A DNA stretch of 15,830 nt, from contig JAHLFU010000190.1 of assembly GCA_018883665.1 (NCBI GenBank), positions 1-15,830 of the forward strand. The letters are read 5' to 3'. The position numbers and the translations under genes were made by a program. Shown here piece by piece: positions 1 to 7,788 of this stretch (positions are counted from its first letter, which is position 1; each line of letters opens with the position of its first letter). A model generated the notes under the pieces. It had not been told where the DNA came from. It made no database searches and worked only from the letters and a program-made list of their open reading frames with translations. The stretch is from Paraprevotella stercoravium (lineage in GTDB: Bacteria > Bacteroidota > Bacteroidia > Bacteroidales > Bacteroidaceae).

Positions 1-45
1 AGGGCACTGAAACCTTCTCCTTCATAGCACAAATAATTACTGTAT

Positions 46-89
46 AAAAACACGAACTTCCCGACACACTGTCCGTCTGCCGGGAAGTT
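46..89 (-). terminator. Hairpin terminator after the zinc-ribbon gene
   Basis: A perfect 9-bp inverted repeat, AACTTCCCG (55-63) and CGGGAAGTT (81-89), encloses a 17-base loop. Read on the minus strand it is followed after four bases by a run of five T (complement of 46-50). It lies 17 bases beyond the stop codon of the zinc-ribbon gene, where a terminator for the leftward two-gene unit is expected. The T-run is short and slightly offset, so efficiency is uncertain. Confidence 0.6.
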
Positions 90-105
90 TCTATATAAAC
101 AAACC

Positions 106-924
106 TTATTCTTCAGTTTTGCGACGACGACGCTTTGGTTTCTCCTCCACCGTCTTCTGCTCCAGTTTCACACCGGCCAATTCCGGATCGATCATGATTC
201 TACCGCAGTATTCGCAAACGATAATTTTCTTACGCATTCTGATATCCAACTGTCTCTGAGGCGGAATCTTGTTAAAGCAACCGCCACAAGCGTCACGCTG
301 TACGTAAACGATACCCAAACCGTTACGGCTGTTCTTGCGGATACGCTTGAATGCAGAAAGAAGTCTTGGTTCAATTGTCGTTTCCAGGTTCTTGGCCTTT
401 TCACGCAATTTCTCTTCCTCAGCTTTTGTTTCAGAAATGATTTCATCCAACTCAGACTTCTTGATATCCAGGTCGGTACGTCTTTCTGTCATATCTTCCG
501 TGCAACGCTGTATCTCATTGTTTTTGTGTTCGATAGCCACGTTTGCCTCACGGATTCTCTTTTCATTCAACTCAATGTCCAGGGTCTTGAACTCGATCTC
601 CTTATTGAGTGATTCATACTCACGATTGTTGCGCACATTGTCCAACTGGGTCTTGTATCCCTCAATGGCAACATGATTGGCTTCGATCTGTGTCTTTCTG
701 TTGGCAATATCTCTTTTTGCCTCCACGATCTCGTTCTGTATTTTCTCAATACGTGTAGCGAGTCCTTCGATTTCGTCTTCCAGATCTTGCACTTCCAATG
801 GCAATTCTCCTCTTAATGTACGAATCTTGTCAATTTCAGACAACATAGTTTGCAATTGATAAAGATTCTTCAGTTTTTCCTCAATAGAAAGGTCCATCGG
901 ATCTTTTTTTGTGTCTTTAGCCAT
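106..924 (-). CDS. Coiled-coil C4-type zinc-ribbon protein (zf-RING_7 / DUF164 family)
   Basis: Encodes 272 residues. Residues about 15-190 are highly charged, heptad-like and helical, consistent with a long antiparallel coiled coil. The C-terminal part holds a four-cysteine zinc ribbon, CGGC at 213-216 and CEYC at 237-240, followed by a basic tail with RRRR near the end. This architecture is that of the zf-RING_7 (former DUF164) family, which includes Helicobacter FlgZ/HP0958; in Bacteroidota the role is not established, and a nucleic-acid or protein scaffold role is only inference. There is no signal peptide or membrane segment, so it should be cytoplasmic. It starts at ATG only 9 bases after the stop of the Nif3-like gene and is surely cotranscribed with it. 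The family call is firm; the function is unknown. Confidence 0.9.
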   Translation of the reverse strand: MAKDTKKDPMDLSIEEKLKNLYQLQTMLSEIDKIRTLRGELPLEVQDLEDEIEGLATRIEKIQNEIVEAKRDIANRKTQIEANHVAIEGYKTQLDNVRNNREYESLNKEIEFKTLDIELNEKRIREANVAIEHKNNEIQRCTEDMTERRTDLDIKKSELDEIISETKAEEEKLREKAKNLETTIEPRLLSAFKRIRKNSRNGLGIVYVQRDACGGCFNKIPPQRQLDIRMRKKIIVCEYCGRIMIDPELAGVKLEQKTVEEKPKRRRRKTEE

Positions 925-933
925 ACTTAATTA

Positions 934-1743
934 TTACAAATATTTAATGGGATTTGTATTTAGCGAAGTAATGTACACCGGCACTTCGGGACACGCATCC
1001 GCTATGATTGAATAAATTATTTCTTTGGTATATTGTTCACTTTGATAATGTCCCAGAACTCCAATCTGAATCTCCTGGTCATGTCCAAAGTATAAATGAT
1101 ATTTCATTTCTCCAGTCAGGAAAGCATCCGCCCCAATCTCCAAAGCCTGTTCCAAAAGGAAATCTCCCGCACCGCCACAAATGACGACTCTGCGAATCGG
1201 ACGCTCCAGTACTTCATTATGCTGCAAGCAGTCCACATGAAAAGTTTCCTTTACCCGCTGGAGAAAATCCTGCGCGTCTTCCGGAACGGGAACGGTTGCA
1301 ACAACTCCGCTGCCCGACAACACGCTGTGCACCTCATCGCCCACAGTTACCTGAACCATGCGTGGCTGCAACAGACGGATATCTTCCAAGCCCAACTTAT
1401 CCGCAATCTTATAGTTTACACCGTCTTCGGAATTATCCAGATTCGTGTGTGCGGCATAGATTGTCAGATCGTGCTTGATGGCCTTCATCACACAGCGTTC
1501 TACCATGCTGCGATCAGAAATTCTTTTCAATCCGCCAAAAAGCAGAGGGTGATGTGAAATAACCAGGTTGCAACCCAATGAAATCGCTTCATCAAGCACC
1601 TCCTCGGTCACGTCAAGACACAATAAAGCCCCTGATGCTTCCACCTCTGTCAATCCAACTTGCAGGCCGGCATTATCAAAGCTCTCCTGTAAGGGCAGAG
1701 GCGCGAATTTTTCAAGGGCATATAGTATTTCTCTAATTTTCAC
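934..1743 (-). CDS. Nif3-like dinuclear metal centre protein (YbgI family)
   Basis: Encodes 269 residues starting at GTG; no suitable ATG lies nearby and the family N-terminus (MKIREIL) begins here. It matches the NIF3/YbgI family, toroidal hexamers with a two-metal site. The metal ligands of E. coli YbgI (His-His-Asp-His-Glu) have clear counterparts: H64 and H65 in ISHHPLLFGG, D103 in AAHTNLD, and H232 with E236 in GHYQSEQ. The length is close to YbgI and shorter than NIF3 forms with a large inserted domain. Family members are often annotated as GTP cyclohydrolase I type 2 homologues, but the physiological reaction is uncertain. First gene of a two-gene unit with the zinc-ribbon gene; a promoter -7 element lies about 20 bases upstream. 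Confidence 0.92.
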   Translation of the reverse strand: MKIREILYALEKFAPLPLQESFDNAGLQVGLTEVEASGALLCLDVTEEVLDEAISLGCNLVISHHPLLFGGLKRISDRSMVERCVMKAIKHDLTIYAAHTNLDNSEDGVNYKIADKLGLEDIRLLQPRMVQVTVGDEVHSVLSGSGVVATVPVPEDAQDFLQRVKETFHVDCLQHNEVLERPIRRVVICGGAGDFLLEQALEIGADAFLTGEMKYHLYFGHDQEIQIGVLGHYQSEQYTKEIIYSIIADACPEVPVYITSLNTNPIKYL

Positions 1744-1763
1744 GCTTCAAGAAAATTTTTGTT

Positions 1764-1771
1764 CAAAGATA
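1764..1771 (-). promoter_or_regulatory. Predicted -7 promoter element for the Nif3/zinc-ribbon unit
   Basis: On the minus strand this reads TATCTTTG, a full match to the Bacteroidota -7 consensus TAnnTTTG, 20 bases upstream of the GTG start. The same 12 bases (TTCAAAGATACA on the plus strand, 1762-1773) recur at 15205-15216 in front of the flavoprotein gene. I see no clear -33 TTTG at 19-21 bases upstream, so only the -7 part is supported, and the leader would be very short. Confidence 0.5.
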
Positions 1772-1834
1772 CAAATTCAGAATGAAAAACGTATTCCCGG
1801 CTATATAGTTTTTTGAAAAATTAACACGTATATT

Positions 1835-2653
1835 TCAAAACATATCCATCTCATTGAATTTGTCCTTCTTATATGTAAAATGCGACTGAAGCACCTGATA
1901 TTTATCAAAGGAACGTAATGCAGCCAGTTTAACCGTCACAACGACAGACAGCAATGAGGAAGCCAGCGTAATGACCACTATCATAATCTGGTATTTAATG
2001 GCTACATCCGGGTCACTTCCCCCCAGAATCTGTCCGATCATTGTTCCGGGCATAGACACGATACCCAGCACGGTCATATTGGCAATACACGGTGAAAAGG
2101 ATTTTTCGATCGCCTCGCATAAAAATGAACGCGTAGCCTCAAAATGCGTTGCACCGTTGCCTAATAAATAATAATAGAATTGTTGCTCCCGTTGCAGGCT
2201 CCGGTAATATGTACTCAATGCCACGACATTCACCGTAAGCATGTTGCCTAACAATAGTCCCATTATCGGAATAAAATACCGGGCATCAAACGGATTCTCC
2301 ATCTTCAACACAAAAACCAGGAAGTAAAACCCTATCAAAAAGGCGGATACGGTCAACGCTACAAACATGGGAAGCAACAATACCTGGCGACGCAAACCCG
2401 TACGCTGAATAAAAGTACAGGCTGCCACAGCTATCATTACGATCACCCATAACGTATTGATCCATGGATTATTCCAAACAAACAAATAGCGGAAATATAC
2501 TCCCATAAGAAACAGCTGTACACACATACGTACAGTAGCCCAAAGAGTCGGTTTGAAAAGCCGGCTCTTGATATACCATAAATAACAGAAAGGAATCAAC
2601 ATCAGGAGAAGCCCTACAGCCATTTCCCCCCAACCTATATCTAATGTTTGCAT
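1835..2653 (-). CDS. fetB: FetB-type iron-export ABC transporter permease (UPF0014)
   Basis: Encodes 272 residues dominated by about seven hydrophobic segments (roughly 8-27, 37-57, 62-82, 92-116, 127-147, 190-212, 222-245). The order and the motifs, such as the NMLTVNVVALSTYYRSL stretch and the MPGTMIGQILGG stretch, are those of the UPF0014/FetB (YbbM) family. In E. coli FetAB exports iron and helps resistance to peroxide stress; transfer of that substrate to this protein is inference by family. It begins three bases after the stop of the ATPase gene, so the two are translationally linked and form one importer-like, but export-directed, ABC complex in the inner membrane. Full length and uninterrupted. 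No strong hairpin terminator follows; only an AT-rich repeat overlaps the stop codon. Confidence 0.88.
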   Translation of the reverse strand: MQTLDIGWGEMAVGLLLMLIPFCYLWYIKSRLFKPTLWATVRMCVQLFLMGVYFRYLFVWNNPWINTLWVIVMIAVAACTFIQRTGLRRQVLLLPMFVALTVSAFLIGFYFLVFVLKMENPFDARYFIPIMGLLLGNMLTVNVVALSTYYRSLQREQQFYYYLLGNGATHFEATRSFLCEAIEKSFSPCIANMTVLGIVSMPGTMIGQILGGSDPDVAIKYQIMIVVITLASSLLSVVVTVKLAALRSFDKYQVLQSHFTYKKDKFNEMDMF

Positions 2654-2656
2654 TTC

Positions 2657-3277
2657 TCAAAGAATAATTGTTCGATCACATTGTGCCAGGAATTTCGGAT
2701 CATGCGAAACTACAACCAGCGTACTTCCCTTTTCACAAAGTCTGCGTAAAAGTTCCGAAACTTTTTCGGAAGAATCAGAATCCAGAGCGGAAGCCGGTTC
2801 ATCTATCAGACATAAGGGTTTATGCAGCATGACCATTACAGATAACAGAATACGCTGCCGTTGTCCACCCGAAATCTTATGGACCTTGCGATTATATAAC
2901 TTACGGTCCAGATTCAACCGTGACCATAGTTCAAAAAGTTCTTCTTCCGAAAAGTGCAGTTGTCTGTTTGCATGCAGTTCAAAAGGAATACGAATCATGT
3001 CCCGCACAGATTCCACCGGAAAATTCAGATCTTGTGGCAAATATGCTATCATTTTCCGGATCTCCGTCACTGTCGAAGGTTCCAGCGGCAAACCACCTAT
3101 CCGGATACTTCCTTCTGCTAGTGGAACAAAGCCCAATAAAGCCCGAAGCAAAGAACTTTTACCACAACCGGATTTTCCGGAAATACCAACCAATTCCTGT
3201 GGATGAATATGTTCCGTAAAATCTTTCAGTATGTACTGGTCTTTAAAATTCAAACTTACGTGATCTAAATGAATCAT
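2657..3277 (-). CDS. fetA: FetA-type ABC transporter ATP-binding protein
   Basis: Encodes 206 residues, the usual size of a compact ABC ATPase. Every nucleotide-binding motif is present in order: Walker A GKSGCGKS (34-41), Q-loop Q82 in AYLPQD, signature ISGGQRQRI (135-143), Walker B LCLIDE (155-160) with catalytic E160, D-loop SALD, and the switch histidine H192 in VVVSHD. Its immediate neighbour downstream is the UPF0014 permease, which identifies the pair as FetAB, a putative cytosolic iron exporter. The ATG start at 3277 gives the normal N-terminus MIHLDHVSLNF. Transcribed leftwards from the divergent region shared with the efflux operon. Confidence 0.88.
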   Translation of the reverse strand: MIHLDHVSLNFKDQYILKDFTEHIHPQELVGISGKSGCGKSSLLRALLGFVPLAEGSIRIGGLPLEPSTVTEIRKMIAYLPQDLNFPVESVRDMIRIPFELHANRQLHFSEEELFELWSRLNLDRKLYNRKVHKISGGQRQRILLSVMVMLHKPLCLIDEPASALDSDSSEKVSELLRRLCEKGSTLVVVSHDPKFLAQCDRTIIL

Positions 3278-3335
3278 ACCTTTATTTTATTCTGTCGTTT
3301 GATACACAACCGGGCCATTTTCCCATAACAGTCTA

Positions 3336-3365
3336 CAAAGATACGATATATTCCTGAATTGCAAC
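3336..3365 (-). promoter_or_regulatory. Predicted fetAB promoter
   Basis: On the minus strand a -33-like GTTG (complement of 3362-3365) is separated by 18 bases from TATCTTTG (complement of 3336-3343), which matches TAnnTTTG completely. Transcription would start near 3328-3330 and leave a leader of about 50 bases before the fetA ATG. The -33 box has one mismatch and the spacing is one base short of the usual 19-21. Confidence 0.55.
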
Positions 3366-3513
3366 AGAGAACCACTCTCCTATTTCTGGGTCTTTTTATA
3401 ATTAATGCCACAATAAAACATCATTCTTCATAAGCTCATTTCATCCTGAATCTGTTTCATCAGCTTAACCCCCCCATTTATCCGTTTCCTGTCCCGTCTT
3501 GTCAGAATTATAC

Positions 3514-3544
3514 TTTCAGATTCAATCATCGCACAGTACTTTTG
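3514..3544 (+). promoter_or_regulatory. Predicted promoter of the RND efflux operon
   Basis: TTTC (3514-3517, one mismatch to TTTG), a 19-base spacer and TACTTTTG (3537-3544, full match to TAnnTTTG) form a Bacteroidota-type promoter. The predicted start near 3550 falls on the first of two palindromes. The resulting leader is about 120 bases and contains the hairpin at 3594-3620. Confidence 0.55.
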
Positions 3545-3548
3545 CTTC

Positions 3549-3571
3549 AGAATGTTCTGAAAGAATATTCT
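3549..3571. promoter_or_regulatory. Tandem palindromes, candidate repressor operator
   Basis: AGAATGTTCT (3549-3558, palindromic except for the central position pair) and AGAATATTCT (3562-3571, perfect palindrome) are separated by three bases, giving a 13-base centre-to-centre distance, just over one helical turn. They start five bases after the -7 element of the efflux promoter, a common place for a repressor site. Which protein binds is unknown. Confidence 0.4.
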
Positions 3572-3593
3572 CTGTTACCCGTCTTTCATAGTT

Positions 3594-3624
3594 CCTCCGC
3601 CTGAAACAAACAGGCGGAGGTTTT
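3594..3624 (+). terminator. Terminator-like hairpin in the leader of the efflux operon
   Basis: A perfect 10-bp GC-rich inverted repeat, CCTCCGCCTG (3594-3603) and CAGGCGGAGG (3611-3620), with a 7-base loop, is followed directly by TTTT on the plus strand. It stands about 50 bases before the start codon of the adaptor gene and downstream of the predicted promoter. With no gene before it to terminate, it may act as an attenuator, end a short leader RNA, or stabilise the mRNA. The T-run of only four makes full termination doubtful. Confidence 0.55.
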
Positions 3625-3671
3625 CAAGGGAACAGCCAAAAACCATTGCAATCATATAATCGTTATATCAG

Positions 3672-4700
3672 ATGAATAAAGCAATCATTTTATCATTCTG
3701 TATTTTATCTCTCACAGCTTGTCATCCTGAGCAGGAGAAGACTACCGAGTCGGTTGAGGTCAACGTGATCCAACCGAAGTCGTATCTGCAAAATGGAATG
3801 AAATCATTCGGCTTCATCTCCGAACCTTACCGCACAACGGAACTCTCTTTCCGTGTAGGTGGACCGATTCAGCAATTGGACATCGAAAGAGGCCAGTTTT
3901 TTCGCAAAGGCAGTCTTATTGCCTGTATTGATCCAAGAGATTATCAGAATGCTCTACAAAAAGCTGAAGCCCATGTAGTCCAGAAACGTTCCGAATACAA
4001 ACGTATCGAAAGCCTGTATCGCAAAAATAATGTATCGGCTTCAAGCTACGAACAGGCGCAGGCCGAACTGAAAACAGCCGAAGCCAATTATCTGGAGGCA
4101 CAGCATAATCTGCGCGACACACGCATGACCGCTCCAACCGACGGTTACGTACAACAGGTTCTTGTAGAGCGTTATGCCGATGTGGCTCCTACCCAGCCGG
4201 TGCTGACATTTATCGATCTGTCCCAGATTAAAATGACCGTAAGTATTCCAGAGCAAGTCGCTTTGGTATTGAAGAATAAAGCAAACCCCAGCTGTCGCAT
4301 TGTTTTCTCAACGCATCCGGCTGACACTTTGCAAGCCGATCAGGTCTTTGTGACGCACACCACTTCAGACACAAATATTTCCTATACCTGTACCGCTCTT
4401 CTGCAAAATAAAGAACGGCGCTTCTTAGGAGGTATGAGTGGTACACTTCTTTTTGATCTTCCCCGAGAAGCCTCCAATACACTAAGTTTACCACTTGACG
4501 TGGTATGTAACGATCCGATAAAGGGAAGTTATGTCTGGACCGTTGATTCTGCCCATTGTGCTCAAAAAACATGGATCACCACCGGCGAACTGGGTTCCGG
4601 GAACCGTATTGAGGTGATCAGCGGGCTGCATCCTCATCAGCAAGTCATCAGCAAGAACTTCAACAATCTCTCAACAGGTCGTCGTGTAACCGTAAAATAA
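3672..4700 (+). CDS. RND efflux periplasmic adaptor (membrane fusion) lipoprotein
   Basis: Encodes 342 residues. The N-terminus is a lipoprotein signal with lipobox LTAC, lipidation at C17, so it should be anchored in a membrane and face the periplasm. A lipoyl/barrel-sandwich half (about 58-90, including the GGPIQQLDIERGQFFRKGSLI stretch in shorter form GQFFRKG) precedes an alpha-helical hairpin rich in Ala, Gln and Glu (about 95-150) and the second lipoyl half (TAPTDGYVQQV), then beta-barrel and membrane-proximal domains. This is the HlyD/AcrA-type adaptor that links an RND pump to a TolC channel. It is the first gene of the efflux operon and ends 9 bases before the pump gene. Unlike the two genes after it, its frame is intact. 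Substrate unknown. Confidence 0.92.
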   Translation: MNKAIILSFCILSLTACHPEQEKTTESVEVNVIQPKSYLQNGMKSFGFISEPYRTTELSFRVGGPIQQLDIERGQFFRKGSLIACIDPRDYQNALQKAEAHVVQKRSEYKRIESLYRKNNVSASSYEQAQAELKTAEANYLEAQHNLRDTRMTAPTDGYVQQVLVERYADVAPTQPVLTFIDLSQIKMTVSIPEQVALVLKNKANPSCRIVFSTHPADTLQADQVFVTHTTSDTNISYTCTALLQNKERRFLGGMSGTLLFDLPREASNTLSLPLDVVCNDPIKGSYVWTVDSAHCAQKTWITTGELGSGNRIEVISGLHPHQQVISKNFNNLSTGRRVTVK

Positions 4701-4709
4701 ACCGAGAAC

Positions 4710-7700
4710 ATGAAGAATATAACCAAATTTTTTCTGAACAACAGAGCTTTCAGTTGGCTCATTCTCATTCTCTTTCTGATTGGAGGCACCTTGGCCTATA
4801 TCCAGATGGGTAAGCTGGAAGATGCTCCTTTTACCATCAAACAGGCCGTTGTCACTACCGCTTATCCCGGTGCTTCTGCCCGTGAAGTCCAGGAACAGGT
4901 GACCGACAAGCTCGAAGAAGCCATTCATTCACTCGGAGAGCTATATTATCTGAAGAGCGATAATCGGGCCGGCATGTCTAAAATCACGGTTTATGTCAAA
5001 AAAGAGATCCGTGCCAACGAGATGCAACAACTTTGGGACAAGTTGCGCCGTAAGGTCAACGATGTGCAAAGCCAATTGCCCGAAGGTGCCGGTCCGTCTG
5101 TCGTAAACGATGATTTCGGCGATGTCTTAGGCGTGTTTTACGGTCTCAGCAGTCCGACTCACAGCTATCGGGATATGGACAAACAATCCAAAATGATCAA
5201 AGATCACCTACTGAGCATCAAGGATGTGGCACGTGTAGAAATTTTTGGTCTTCCTACTCCGGTCATCGAATTGGAAATAGTTCCTTCTGTATTATCCCAG
5301 ACCGGTATCACCATCGGACAGATAGCCAAAGCTTTCGAACAGCAAAACAAGATCGTGGATGCGGGAGCCATCGAAACCTCCACAAACAGAATTCGTATCG
5401 ACACGCGGGGTTCGTTCAGCAGCATGGAAGAAATCAAACAGCTGACTATTACAGGACAGGACGGCTCCACCTTCCGTTTGGGGGATATTGCCCGTATCCG
5501 TGAAGCTTATACACGCACTCCGCGCAATGCCATGTATCTCAACAATCAGCCGGCCATCGGTCTGGCCATCTCGACAGTTTCCGACGGCAATGTCGTGGAT
5601 ATGGCAGCCGAAGTGAAAAAAGTGATGGCAGAGCTCCAGAAGCAGATGCCCGACGGCTATCAGATCACCCCGATCTATGATCAGGGATACGAATCGGATG
5701 TGGTCAATCAGGGTTTCATCGTCAATCTGATTCTGTCTGTCATTACTGTAGTCGCTGTACTATTGTTCTTCATCGGTATCAAAAACGGTTTCCTGATCGG
5801 TAGCGGACCGATCTTTTCCATCTTCGGAACTTTGATCTACATGAATGCTACAGGCATTGCCTTACAGCGCATGTCTCTGGCCGCGATTATTATTGCCATG
5901 GGTATGCTGGTCGACAATGCCATTGTCATTTACGACTCAGCCCTGATCAATATGGAATGTGGCATGCGCAAGCGTCAGGCTATTCTCAAGGCCGTATCTA
6001 CCGGAGCCATGCCGTTACTGGGCGCCACCCTGATTGCCATTCTCACCTTCCTGCCGGTTTACCTGTCTCCGCACATTACGGGCGAAATCCTCTCTTCTCT
6101 GTTTTTGGTCATTGCCGTTTCACTTTTCCTGAGCTGGATACTGGCCATTACACAGAATGTGTTCTTTATCCAGGAATTTGTAGCACGCCCACGCCAGGGA
6201 AGATCCAACGCAGAACTTTTCTCAGGAAAGTATTATGACCGTTTCCGTCAGCTGCTGAGAGGATGCATCCGCTATCGTTATCCGCTCATTGCCGTACTGT
6301 TCGGTTTGCTCTATCTTTCTGCCATCGGCTTCCGTACGGTTCCCAAGCAGTTCATGCCTTTACTCAACAAACAGTATTTTACTATGGAAATCTGGCTGCC
6401 TGAAGGAACTTCTTTCGACCGTACCCGCGCCTTTACCTATGATCTGACCGACTCTTTAAGCCGTTATCCGCAGGTGCGTCAGCTGTCTTCTTTTATCGGA
6501 CAGACACCGCCCCGTTATTACCTGGCCAACACGGCCTATGGCCCGCAAAGCAATTATGCCCAGATTCTGATTGAAGCACACACTCCAGAGGAGGCTACAT
6601 ACCTGCGCCAGCAATTGGAAAAGAAAATGGCCACCGCCTATCACGAGGCCCTGATCAAGGTTAACAGCTTTGAGATCAATTCCATTCCACAGGCTCTGAT
6701 CGAGGCCCGTTTCTGTGGTCCAGACCCGGCCGTTCTGGATTCACTCACCCAGGTGGCCTTGGACATCATGCGCCAAAATCCGAAGGTAGTCCGTGCCCGC
6801 AATGAATGGGGCAATATGGCTCCGAAAATCTGTGCCGACTATAATCCGATAAAGGGTGGCAAAATCCAGGTTGGACGCAAGGACATGATGCAGTCCGTAA
6901 AAAGTCTGCACGACGGAGTTGCCGTTGGTGTCTTCCGGGATGAGAATGAACAGGTTCCGGTAATGCTTTACAACGGATCTGACACGGAACAGACGCTCGC
7001 CGACCTGCGCAATCTGTCTGTATGGAACGGACAACGTTCAGCTCCTTTGGCTCAGGTAACCGACAGCATTCATCTGCAATGGGAATACCCCCTGATCCGT
7101 ACCTACAACCGCCAGCTGAGTATGGCCGCACAATGTGACGTGGCTCCGGGGCATACCATGAGCGAGGTGCATTCCGAGATCCGTCAGGAAATTGAAAACA
7201 TCCAGCTTCCGGCCGGCTACTCTTTCTTCTGGGATTCACAGTTCAAAGACCAGAGCGAGGCCATGGAAGCACTCTTCAAATACTTCCCGTTGGCCATAGT
7301 TGCCCTGATTCTGATTCTGGTGGCTTTGTTCCGCAACTTCCGCGAACCGCTGATCATTTTCATGGTACTTCCCCTGTCCGTCATCGGAGTCGTATTTGGC
7401 CTGTGTGTCACCGGTTCCAGTTCGGTTTCTTCTGTATAGCCGGTTGGTTGGGTCTTATGGGTATGATCATCAAGAATGTCATAGTCCTGCTTGACGAGAC
7501 CAACAGCCTGCGACGCAACGGAATGGACAACTATCAGGCTATTATCGAGGCCACCGTGTCACGAGCCCGTCCGGTTCTTATGGCAGCTCTGACCACTGTG
7601 TTCGGAAGCATTTCTCTGCTGTTCGATATTGCCTTCGGGGGGATGGCTGCCACTATTGTATTCGGTCTGACCTTTGCCACACTGCTCACCCTCGTGGTAA

Positions 7701-7753
7701 CTCCGGTATTCTATTGTATCTGCTATCGGGTACGTCCTAAATCTCAAAATTGA
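4710..7753 (+). pseudogene. RND efflux pump permease, interrupted by a single-base frameshift
   Basis: The first frame encodes 909 residues ending at a stop at 7437-7439; the rest of the protein continues in the next frame up to 7753. Restoring one base in GGTTCC (7413-7418), where the family reads Gly-Phe-Gln-Phe, yields 1014 residues, a normal HAE-1 type pump. Visible parts: TM1 (about 13-31), porter domain with YPGASAREVQEQVTDKLEEA, the TM2-TM6 bundle with the proton-relay region MGMLVDNAIV (D402; the second acidic position of AcrB is N403), a second periplasmic half, and TM7-TM12. The break after G902 removes TM10-TM12, including GMIIKN, whose K922 corresponds to the TM10 lysine (K940 in AcrB), so the 909-residue product should be inactive. 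It could be a true lesion, a slippage-prone site, or a sequencing error (loss of one T from a TTT run). Confidence 0.88.
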
Positions 7754-7788
7754 TCTGAGTCCTATATATTATATAATAAGGTATAATT

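Larger units (their letters stand above)
3278..3671. other. Divergent intergenic region between fetA and the efflux operon
   Basis: No protein-coding gene is supported in these 394 bases. From left to right it holds a leftward promoter for fetA (3336-3365), a short direct repeat TTTCATC (3438-3444 and 3454-3460, 16-base period) flanked by the inverted pair TAAGCT/AGCTTA (3430-3435, 3461-3466), a seven-C run near 3468, a rightward promoter (3514-3544), two tandem palindromes (3549-3571) and a strong hairpin (3594-3620). No TetR- or AraC-type regulator gene is encoded here or elsewhere in the window, so a repressor acting on the palindromes would have to be encoded elsewhere. Confidence 0.7.

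Noticed and set aside
1..25. A possible start of a leftward gene (ATG at 25-23, MKEKVSVP) at the left edge.
   Set aside because: Only eight codons are inside the window, so neither coding nature nor family can be judged.
1811..1840. AT-rich inverted repeat TTTTGAAA / TTTCAAAA at the end of fetB.
   Set aside because: It lacks GC pairs, overlaps the fetB stop codon and is likely a chance product of AT-rich sequence, so it is not called a terminator.
7403..7753. A separate 116-residue protein with its own ATG at 7403.
   Set aside because: Its sequence from residue 5 on is the C-terminal end of the RND pump in the shifted frame; it has no ribosome binding site or independent family and is part of the broken gene.
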